Shown in pieces: positions 46,347-52,851 of a DNA stretch of 64,000 nucleotides. Each line of letters starts with the position of its first letter. Within the stretch, counting starts at the first letter, position 1. The position numbers were made by a program, and so were the translations under genes. The DNA is from a virus, in the IMG/VR virus record IMGVR_UViG_3300028394_000059, positions 22,785 to 86,784 of that record. One strand, given 5' to 3'. The notes beneath the pieces were generated by a model. The model made no database searches. It saw only the letters and a list, made by a program, of their open reading frames with translations, and was not told where the DNA came from.

Positions 46347-46899
46347 TATATTAAGGGATTTTTCTACAAACACCGATTACCTAAACTCGGTAGTAGAGGC
46401 AGCCGAAATAATTATTACATCTTTAGAATCAGGAAACAAGATCATCTCTGCAGGGAATGGCGGATCCATGTGTGATGCTATGCACTTTGCAGAGGAGCTT
46501 AGTGGAAGATATAGAAATGATAGGAAAGGCCTAGCAGCAGTTTCTATATCGGATCCATCCCATATTACCTGTGTTGGTAACGATTATGGATTCAAACACA
46601 TTTTTTCAAGATACATCGAAGCTCTAGGAAATCCGGGAGACGTTTTCTTTGGTATTACCACATCAGGTAACTCAGAGAACATCATTCGTGCATGTATGGA
46701 AGCAAAGAATAAAGATATGAAGGTGGTTATTCTTACATCCGACACTGAGGGCTATTTACAAGTTGACTACGATGACTTAGTGGATGCTTTCATAAAAACC
46801 CCTGCTAATAGATATGCGGACCGTATACAAGAACTACATATAAAAATAATACATTCCTTGATCAACATGGTGGAGGAAAAATTAATAAAACAAAAATAA
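46300..46899 (+). CDS. gmhA: Sedoheptulose 7-phosphate isomerase (phosphoheptose isomerase)
   Basis: The 199-residue SIS-domain protein matches E. coli GmhA closely along its length: AGNGGSMCDAMHFAEELSGR, ISDPSHITCVGNDYGF, GITTSGNSENIIRA and YADRIQELHIKIIH. The catalytic Glu65 and His180 fall at the same positions as in E. coli GmhA. The enzyme turns sedoheptulose 7-phosphate into D-glycero-heptose 7-phosphate, the first step to ADP- or GDP-heptose for surface glycans. No other heptose gene is in the window. The start overlaps the RuvC-like gene by 47 nt, and the N-terminal helix aligns with the E. coli protein, supporting this ATG. The product could feed virion glycosylation, host surface change or immune-signal (heptose) metabolism; which one is unknown. 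Confidence 0.92.
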   Translation: MELKEILNQHLQEASNILRDFSTNTDYLNSVVEAAEIIITSLESGNKIISAGNGGSMCDAMHFAEELSGRYRNDRKGLAAVSISDPSHITCVGNDYGFKHIFSRYIEALGNPGDVFFGITTSGNSENIIRACMEAKNKDMKVVILTSDTEGYLQVDYDDLVDAFIKTPANRYADRIQELHIKIIHSLINMVEEKLIKQK

Positions 46900-46944
46900 A
46901 ACAAAAATCAAGAGAAACAAAAAACAAACAAAAAGTAAAAATTA

Positions 46945-46959
46945 AAATTAAAAACAATT
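46945..46959 (+). promoter_or_regulatory. A-rich leader AAATTAAAAACAATT before the SSB gene
   Basis: A 15-nt sequence ends immediately before the ATG. An identical copy lies before the histone-like gene at 55485-55499. It contains no Shine-Dalgarno and is probably a translation enhancer of the A-rich type used in Bacteroidota. Confidence 0.5.
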
Positions 46960-47934
46960 ATGAGTAATTTAGACATCTTCAATTTGGACGCAGAAGCGTT
47001 CGTAACGAAAACCGCTCAACAAGGTGGTGGAAAAGACCTTGAATTTTACAAACCTTATCCGGAAGACGGAAAGGACGGAGTTTACAAATCTTTAATTAGA
47101 TTCGTACCAAACCCAGCTGATCCAGCAAAATCTAAAGTTCACAAATATTATGTGTACTTGAACGATCCTGTATCGGGTGATGGTTTCTCTGTAGATTGTC
47201 CTTCAACAGTTGGTAAAAAATCAATTCTAAAGGATCTTTTTTGGAAACTTAAGAATTCGCATTCTGCTGCTGATCAGGAATTATCTAAGAAATTTGCTAG
47301 AAAAGAGGATTTCTATTCTCTTATTCAAATTGTTCAGGATAAAAACAAACCTGAATTGGAAGGTAAAGTCATGATCTTTAAATTCGGTAAGAAATTAAAT
47401 GATATGATCGAGGCACAATTACAGCCAGAATATGGTGATGCATGTAACCCATTTGATCTTTTCGAAGGCCGTGAATTTGCAGTAAGTGTTAGAAAAGTTG
47501 GAGAATGGAACAACTACGATCTTTGCTCTTTTGTTGGTGAGAAAACAGCAATTAAAGTTAGCGGTGCTTCAATGAAGAAAACCAAAGAGGATATGGATAC
47601 AGTATTATCTTACTTAAACGAGGGTCCTAAAAATCTAGCAAGCTTTGATTATAAAGATTGGGATGACGATGTAACTGAAAAAGTTATAACTGTTATAAAG
47701 AATACAATTCCTGAACAAAGACTTATTAATGAGATTGTTGGTGGTGTTGCTAGTTCTAGTACTAAATCAGCTCCTGTACAGCAATCAGCTCCTGTAGCTA
47801 AGCAAAATTCAGAATCTGAATTATATGCTGAAGTAAATCAAACTAAAGTTGCTGGTCACGTGGAGAGAGAAGAATCATCCCCGTCATCAAGCAACAGCTC
47901 ATCCTCTTTAGAGGATCTATATAACGACCTTTAA
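46960..47934 (+). CDS. gp32: Single-stranded DNA-binding protein, gp32-like
   Basis: The 324-residue protein has the gp32 layout: N-terminal cooperativity segment (residues 1-25), an OB-fold core with LIRFVPNPADPAKSKVHKYY, FYSLIQIVQDKNKPELEGKV, FKFGKKLNDMIEAQ and the FDLFEGREFAVSVRKVG...WNNYD block, and a Ser-rich acidic tail (SSSNSSSSLEDLYNDL) used in T4 to recruit replication proteins. The zinc ligands of T4 gp32 (one His, three Cys) are not evident: only one Cys (in FSVDCPS) lies in that region, so this version appears to be zinc-free. It is followed by a strong terminator. An A-rich, SD-less leader precedes it. Confidence 0.85.
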   Translation: MSNLDIFNLDAEAFVTKTAQQGGGKDLEFYKPYPEDGKDGVYKSLIRFVPNPADPAKSKVHKYYVYLNDPVSGDGFSVDCPSTVGKKSILKDLFWKLKNSHSAADQELSKKFARKEDFYSLIQIVQDKNKPELEGKVMIFKFGKKLNDMIEAQLQPEYGDACNPFDLFEGREFAVSVRKVGEWNNYDLCSFVGEKTAIKVSGASMKKTKEDMDTVLSYLNEGPKNLASFDYKDWDDDVTEKVITVIKNTIPEQRLINEIVGGVASSSTKSAPVQQSAPVAKQNSESELYAEVNQTKVAGHVEREESSPSSSNSSSSLEDLYNDL

Positions 47935-47949
47935 TAGATAAATTATAAT

Positions 47950-47981
47950 GGGGTAGTTCCTTAGAAGAACTGCCCCTTTTT
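47950..47981 (+). terminator. Rho-independent terminator after the SSB gene
   Basis: A 10-bp stem, GGGGTAGTTC with GAACTGCCCC (one G-T pair), a 7-nt loop and TTTTT. It ends 6 nt before the primase ATG, so primase needs either read-through or an internal start. Confidence 0.85.
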
Positions 47982-47987
47982 ATTCCT

Positions 47988-49052
47988 ATGCAACCAGAAA
48001 AAGTAGAAGATATAATAAGATTAGCGCTAGCTAAGGAATTTTCAGGTAATCCAGCCAAACAGATAATCTATAAGGCAGGAACCAGATTAAATTTCTCTTG
48101 CCCTTATTGTGGTGATTCCCATGATGCAAGGAAAAAAAGAGGAAATTTTTATCTTGATACCTTAGCATATAAATGCTATAATGGTGGATGTGGTATATTT
48201 AAGGATTTTATTTCATTTTTCAAGGACTTCTCATTATACAATAAATTTAGTGGAGACGAAAGGGAGGAAATAAGAAGCATACTAGAAGATAACAAGGGAA
48301 AGAGAAGGAATGTTTACGGAAAGGTTGATATAAGCTATTTCTTTGATAATGACATAAGCGATATACTTATAGATAGATCAAAGTTTATGAGTCAGCTAAA
48401 TCTGGAAGAAGTCTGGGGATCTAAAATACAAAGATACGTCACCAGGAGAAGCCAAAAAACAGATAAGAAACTTGCATGGGATAATAAGAGAGAACGCTTG
48501 TTTCTGTTCAATCTTACGCCCGATGATAAGATAATAGGGCTCCAGGTTAGAAATATGAATGCCGTCAAAGGTTCGCCCAAATACTTTACATATAAACTAA
48601 GCGGTATATACGAGAAGCTTCTAAAGGTAACTGATGCTGAATTTTTGGAAAGGGCCAGATCAGTTGATCCAATATCTCATGTTTTTGGAATAGGTATTCT
48701 TGACTTCTCTTATTCAATAACAATATTCGAGGGTCCTATGGATTCTTGGTTTTGGAACAATTCTGTTGGTTTATGCTCATTAGAGAATAAATTCCCCTTT
48801 GAAGTTGATAATGTACAATATTGGTATGATTGGGATAAGGCTGGCATAGATAAAACTATGGATTTACTAAGTAAGGGTCAAACCGTTTTTAACTGGGGTA
48901 AATTTTTAGAAGAGAATAATATAAGCAAGAATAGAAAATGGGATCTAAATGATCTCGTGGTACATTTAAGAACAACTGGGAAAAAAATTAGAAGATTAGA
49001 TAACTACTTTACAAATGATGTACTCGACCTTAGATATTTTATCAATGAATAA
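47988..49052 (+). CDS. gp61: DNA primase, gp61-like
   Basis: The 354-residue protein has an N-terminal zinc finger with C38-x2-C41 (CPYCGDS) and C63-x4-C68 (KCYNGGC), matching the T4 gp61 arrangement. A Toprim domain follows: ITIFEGPMDSWFWNN supplies the conserved Glu, and VQYWYDWDKAGI the D-x-D. It makes the RNA primers for lagging-strand synthesis with the replicative helicase, which is not in this window. The terminator of the SSB gene lies just upstream. The gene overlaps the next small ORF by 8 nt (with its most likely start). Confidence 0.85.
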   Translation: MQPEKVEDIIRLALAKEFSGNPAKQIIYKAGTRLNFSCPYCGDSHDARKKRGNFYLDTLAYKCYNGGCGIFKDFISFFKDFSLYNKFSGDEREEIRSILEDNKGKRRNVYGKVDISYFFDNDISDILIDRSKFMSQLNLEEVWGSKIQRYVTRRSQKTDKKLAWDNKRERLFLFNLTPDDKIIGLQVRNMNAVKGSPKYFTYKLSGIYEKLLKVTDAEFLERARSVDPISHVFGIGILDFSYSITIFEGPMDSWFWNNSVGLCSLENKFPFEVDNVQYWYDWDKAGIDKTMDLLSKGQTVFNWGKFLEENNISKNRKWDLNDLVVHLRTTGKKIRRLDNYFTNDVLDLRYFINE

Positions 49053-49302
49053 CAAGAAGACAGTTTCGGATCTGACTGATGCATGGGAGCTTGAACTAAA
49101 AAAGGACGAGATCCCCAAATTAAAATTTCCTATAAAGGTCATAGAGACTGGACTTGATAAGATAGATTTAAACTTCAGTGATCCCATGGTGGATGAACCA
49201 AAGGCTAAAAAAGAAATTAATAAAAATCAAACAGCCAAAACCGTTGAACTTCCTAAGAAAAGAAGCGGAAATAATAAAAAAGACAAATCAAAATTATTCT
49301 AA
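49045..49302 (+). CDS. Small Lys-rich protein between primase and UvsY-like genes
   Basis: The 85-residue ORF is read from the ATG at 49045, overlapping the primase stop by 8 nt; an earlier ATG at 49015 would lengthen the overlap. It has an acidic N-terminal half (SDLTDAWELELKKDEIPK) and a very basic tail (KKRSGNNKKDKSKLF). No domain is recognised. Its stop overlaps the next ATG in TAATG, so it is part of a translationally coupled primase-uvsY operon and probably acts in replication or recombination. Confidence 0.6.
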   Translation: MNNKKTVSDLTDAWELELKKDEIPKLKFPIKVIETGLDKIDLNFSDPMVDEPKAKKEINKNQTAKTVELPKKRSGNNKKDKSKLF

Positions 49303-49745
49303 TGTCGGCAGAAAAAACAGATTTTAATAAGATATTTGAGAATGAAAGAGCAGAGTGGAAAGAGAAAGTCCAGGTTCTAGCTATACAAATGAAAGATATA
49401 AAAACTCTAGCGAAAGCTCAGGTTGATATGTTTAGTAGCAGACAGGTATTATTGGAATATAGCTATAAGCTAGCATCCATTATATCCAAGCTCTCTTCAA
49501 GATACAGATCAGATAAGGCTAACAAGTTGAGACATTATTCTGAAAACAATGATGTTAGATATGGCTCTACTGAAAAAACGGTTCTTATAGAAGGCGACCT
49601 TACAGAGATTACTGAGAAGATAGAACTGGTGGAAGGCCACAGAAAATTCATAGACCAAACCATACAGACGATTGACCATATGCTTTATGGCGTAAAAAGT
49701 CGAATATCACTGGAGGATTACCTAAGAGGATCCACAGTAAAATAA
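49302..49745 (+). CDS. uvsY: Recombination mediator UvsY-like protein
   Basis: The 147-residue protein, similar in length to T4 UvsY (137), is mostly helical and charged. Its central pattern is an aromatic/Arg segment (MFSSRQVLLEYSYKLASIIS), then a basic YRSDKANKLRHYSENND region, TEKTVLIEGDLTEITEKIEL and a final long helix (HRKFIDQTIQTIDHMLYGVK). It follows the order of UvsY secondary structure, including the K-T-V-L-x-x-D motif. Its neighbour is UvsW, as in T4. UvsY loads the recombinase UvsX onto gp32-covered DNA. Similarity is modest, so synteny carries part of the call. Confidence 0.6.
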   Translation: MSAEKTDFNKIFENERAEWKEKVQVLAIQMKDIKTLAKAQVDMFSSRQVLLEYSYKLASIISKLSSRYRSDKANKLRHYSENNDVRYGSTEKTVLIEGDLTEITEKIELVEGHRKFIDQTIQTIDHMLYGVKSRISLEDYLRGSTVK

Positions 49746-49760
49746 AAATAGATAACTGAC

Positions 49761-51317
49761 ATGTTAAAATTTCAAGTTTCAGAAGATCAACAATGGATAA
49801 TTCTAGTCGATTCTCCAGACGAAGTTGAAAAGAAACAAATAGACATCTCGCTAACCAAAAAGATTCACAATTTCTATTTCCATCCTTTGGTGAAGAAGAA
49901 AATATGGGACGGCAACATATGCTTTATTGAGAAAAAAGGAGGATTTTGGAAAATACCAATCGGACTCTGGAGAGAACTTTTGCAGATAGGTGATGAATAT
50001 AGCATAAAAATGGAAATTAATGGTCTGGATCAGATAGTATTAAAAGATCCAACATTGGCTGAATTTACCGAATGGGTTGATGAATTTTTTAAAGATGGTA
50101 TAGGTGGAGATCCCGATAAAAAACCAAGAGACTATCAAATAGAGACCGCATGGAAACTTATCAAATATAGATATTCTGTTTCTGAAGTTGCAACTTCATC
50201 GGGCAAGACGCTTATAGCTTTTATGATATTTGCATACCTTAAATCAAAGGGTCTAATTAAAAAGTTTCTAATGATCGTTCCTAGCACAAATCTTGTTTTC
50301 CAGGGGAGCGATGATTTCGAAGATTATGGTATAGGAAGGATTGGCGTTAAAATACAACAAATAGGCGGGGGAAGCAAAATAAGAGAGGGGTGTGATCTAA
50401 TAATGGGAACATTCCAATCACTGGTTAAACAGGATCCTGAGTTTTTTGATGACGTTGATGTTGTTTTTGTTGACGAGGCTCACCATACAAACAGCATGTC
50501 GATAAAGAAGATTGTTGCAAACTGCATGCATTCAGGATGGAGATTTGGATTAACAGGTACGTTAACAAAAAGAGGAACTGCTGATTATCTTACGATCCAG
50601 CAATTTTTGGGACCTCTAGTTGTTGAGATACCACCTAGCTTTCTTTTTGATAATGACTATGCTACACCTGTTTCGATTAAGGTTGTTATAATGGATTGGC
50701 TAGAGCAGGAGTATAAGGATAAGCTATCTGGGATAAAACTAAACAATAGTAATAAAAACGGAGATAATAAGATAGAAGGCAACGAATTCTATAATATAGA
50801 AAGAAAGCTAGTTATAGAAAGTAAAAAGCGTTTAAATTATGTCGTAGATTTTATTAATAAAACTTCTAAGAACTCGTTAGTTCTTTTTCAATCTGTTAAG
50901 GACGAATACGGTAAACAAATATGGAATCAGCTCCGTGAGAAGAATGCTGAGAAGGAAGTTTTCTATGTTGACGGTGATACGGACGAAAGTTTAAGAGAGG
51001 AATATAAATCCAGAATGTCATCGGGAGGTAATAAAATATTGGTAGCAACTTATGGTACATTTTCTACTGGTATATCAATAAATAATCTTCATAATATATT
51101 TTTGGTTGAGTCATACAAGAGCGAGGTTCTTATAAAGCAGAGTCTTGGTAGAGGTATGCGTAAGATGGAGGGTAAAGATAAGGTCAATGTTATTGACTTT
51201 GTTGATGACTTTAGCACAAACCACTATCAAAATTACTTAATGAAGCACGGGGAGGTGAGAATGCAGATCTATAAGAAGGAGTGCTTCGATTATAAGATAT
51301 TCAGGGTTAAACTTTAA
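49761..51317 (+). CDS. uvsW: UvsW-like SF2 DNA/RNA helicase
   Basis: In 518 residues, the N-terminal ~105 form the UvsW accessory domain (HNFYFHPLVKKKIWDGN and FWKIPIGLW). SF2 motifs follow: the Q-like RDYQIETAW at 123-131, Walker A ATSSGKT at 144-150, DEAHH at 238-242, motif III LTGTL near 266, and the C-terminal motifs LVLFQSVKDEYG, ATYGTFSTGISI and the arginine fingers in KQSLGRGMRK. T4 UvsW (503 residues) remodels branched DNA and unwinds R-loops, ending origin-dependent replication. Length, motifs and position beside the UvsY-like gene agree well. Confidence 0.9.
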   Translation: MLKFQVSEDQQWIILVDSPDEVEKKQIDISLTKKIHNFYFHPLVKKKIWDGNICFIEKKGGFWKIPIGLWRELLQIGDEYSIKMEINGLDQIVLKDPTLAEFTEWVDEFFKDGIGGDPDKKPRDYQIETAWKLIKYRYSVSEVATSSGKTLIAFMIFAYLKSKGLIKKFLMIVPSTNLVFQGSDDFEDYGIGRIGVKIQQIGGGSKIREGCDLIMGTFQSLVKQDPEFFDDVDVVFVDEAHHTNSMSIKKIVANCMHSGWRFGLTGTLTKRGTADYLTIQQFLGPLVVEIPPSFLFDNDYATPVSIKVVIMDWLEQEYKDKLSGIKLNNSNKNGDNKIEGNEFYNIERKLVIESKKRLNYVVDFINKTSKNSLVLFQSVKDEYGKQIWNQLREKNAEKEVFYVDGDTDESLREEYKSRMSSGGNKILVATYGTFSTGISINNLHNIFLVESYKSEVLIKQSLGRGMRKMEGKDKVNVIDFVDDFSTNHYQNYLMKHGEVRMQIYKKECFDYKIFRVKL

Positions 51318-51327
51318 TTTTCTTTAG

Positions 51328-51335
51328 GATATATA
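51328..51335 (+). promoter_or_regulatory. GATATATA late-promoter-like box
   Basis: Ten nt after the uvsW stop and 18 nt before the start of a tagged gene. It probably drives the 51.35-55.45 kb operon separately from the replication genes. Confidence 0.55.
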
Positions 51336-51353
51336 GAAAAATATGTTTTTATT

Positions 51354-51899
51354 ATGAGTATAAAATCCTTTAATGAATTTACCGAAGAAATTGTTAACGA
51401 AAGTGATGTTTATGGTGCTACCGGTAAAACTAAATTTAGTAGATGGTTAAGAAACGTAAATTCCAGAATTAAGCAAGAAATGGGTGATAGCTATTATTCT
51501 AAATATTATGATGATCATAATGACCCATTCAGGACTGCTAAAATGGCAACCAATCTTATACCAAACACTGTTAGATTAATAGCAGGTGCAGGTGCAGCTA
51601 TAGCGGATTTCTTTTCAAAGGGTGATAACAGGGACAGCTTCTCTAAATTGTCCCAATCGGAGCTTAGTGGAAAGAAAAAAGAGGTTATTGACAAATGGGA
51701 GACTGATAACATTGCCAATAAGAAAGTTACTGAAGCTGATGCAGAGAAATTCTATAAATCGGGAGTTCTCAAAGGTAAAAAATATTTTGGTAAAGAATAT
51801 GATCCTGCAAATCCTAAGAATAAAGACGAGGAGATGTACACTGATTACGTTAATGATGTAATGGAGCGTTACCATAAAAAAATGGGAAAGAATGCCTAA
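51354..51899 (+). CDS. Capsid-targeting-tag protein of unknown function
   Basis: The 181-residue protein begins MSIKSFNEFTEEIVNES, one of the eight related N-termini in the window, then turns into a basic region (KTKFSRWLRNVNSRIKQEMG). A short hydrophobic stretch rich in Ala follows (IPNTVRLIAGAGAAIADFF, about residues 68-86) and then a Lys-rich C-terminus. The hydrophobic stretch could be a membrane-interacting helix. No family is recognised. It is the first gene after a GATATATA box and overlaps the nucleotidyltransferase gene by 8 nt. Confidence 0.55.
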   Translation: MSIKSFNEFTEEIVNESDVYGATGKTKFSRWLRNVNSRIKQEMGDSYYSKYYDDHNDPFRTAKMATNLIPNTVRLIAGAGAAIADFFSKGDNRDSFSKLSQSELSGKKKEVIDKWETDNIANKKVTEADAEKFYKSGVLKGKKYFGKEYDPANPKNKDEEMYTDYVNDVMERYHKKMGKNA

Positions 51900-52827
51900 T
51901 AAGGTACTAGATTTTAATAGATTTGTTATGCTTTTCGAAGGTGGAGCAGCTATTAAAAGTGCAAGAAGAATTCGTGAGGATGAATTTCCAAAGACACTTG
52001 AAAGCATAAAATCTATATTGTTTCCTATATTGGGAATAGATCAAACAAAAGCTAACGATCAGTACATCATAATAGGAAGCATAGGTAAAAAGAAAAATCC
52101 TGATGACACATCCGGAGATCTTGATCTTGGTATTGATAGTTCATGGTTTGCTAGAGAACATCAGATAACTGTTAAGGATGTTGCATCTCATATTAAGGGC
52201 TTATTGGATGGTGAGAAGCTGTCTGATGCACTTGGATTTGTCCCGGAGATAAATTATCTTAGAGGTTTAAATATAGTTAGTATAGGATGGCCAGTTCAGG
52301 GAGATCCTAATAAAGGTATGGTTCAGCTCGATCTAATACCGATTTCCAGCATGGAATGGGCAGAATTTATATACTACTCACCCAACTATAAGATAGATGA
52401 AAGTAAATATAAGTCAGCACATCGTAATTGGCTTCTAGCAGCAATATTATCTGAAAGAAGACAGATATTAGATAGTGACGAGAATGGTGACGTTATGGAC
52501 TATGATACGCCGGTTTTAATACTAAGTGACGGTCTATTCTGGCACACGAAGTCATATAAAGGGAAGTTGAAAGCAAGATTAAAGAATGCAAAGAAAATCG
52601 AAGGTAGTGAAAGATTTGTAACCAGAAATCCGCATGAGTTTGTAAAATTTGCACTCGGTAGGGAATATGATATAAATGACGTTAAAACTTTTGAGGATCT
52701 TTTAAGAATCATAGAATCGGATGATTTTGATTTACATGGCAGACTATCTGCCATAATCGAAAAATTCAAAGAATATTTAACTAGAGCAAATTTAGAGATA
52801 CCATCCGAAATAAATCAGTTATCTTAA
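51892..52827 (+). CDS. Pol-beta-superfamily nucleotidyltransferase with capsid-targeting-like tag
   Basis: In 311 residues the nucleotidyltransferase core is clear: GSIGKKKNPDDTSGDLDLGI at 62-81, giving the G-S...D-x-D motif (Asp76, Asp78), and the third acidic residue in VQLDLIPI (Asp147). The C-terminal half is helical with a WLLAAILSERRQIL segment, as in CCA-adding and toxin-type transferases. Residues 1-18 (MPNKVLDFNRFVMLFEGG) fit the tag pattern with an L-F-E-G cleavage-like site. Members of this superfamily add nucleotides to RNA or AMP to proteins. Being next to an RNA ligase-like gene favours RNA as substrate; a head-packaged toxin-like modifier is the alternative. Confidence 0.7.
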   Translation: MPNKVLDFNRFVMLFEGGAAIKSARRIREDEFPKTLESIKSILFPILGIDQTKANDQYIIIGSIGKKKNPDDTSGDLDLGIDSSWFAREHQITVKDVASHIKGLLDGEKLSDALGFVPEINYLRGLNIVSIGWPVQGDPNKGMVQLDLIPISSMEWAEFIYYSPNYKIDESKYKSAHRNWLLAAILSERRQILDSDENGDVMDYDTPVLILSDGLFWHTKSYKGKLKARLKNAKKIEGSERFVTRNPHEFVKFALGREYDINDVKTFEDLLRIIESDDFDLHGRLSAIIEKFKEYLTRANLEIPSEINQLS

Positions 52828-52851
52828 GTATAAATAGTAAATAAAACAGAT

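Noticed and set aside
51622-51861. Second + strand open frame inside the tagged gene at 51354
   Set aside because: Out-of-frame shadow; the primary frame has the N-terminal tag, the promoter spacing and the overlap with the next gene.
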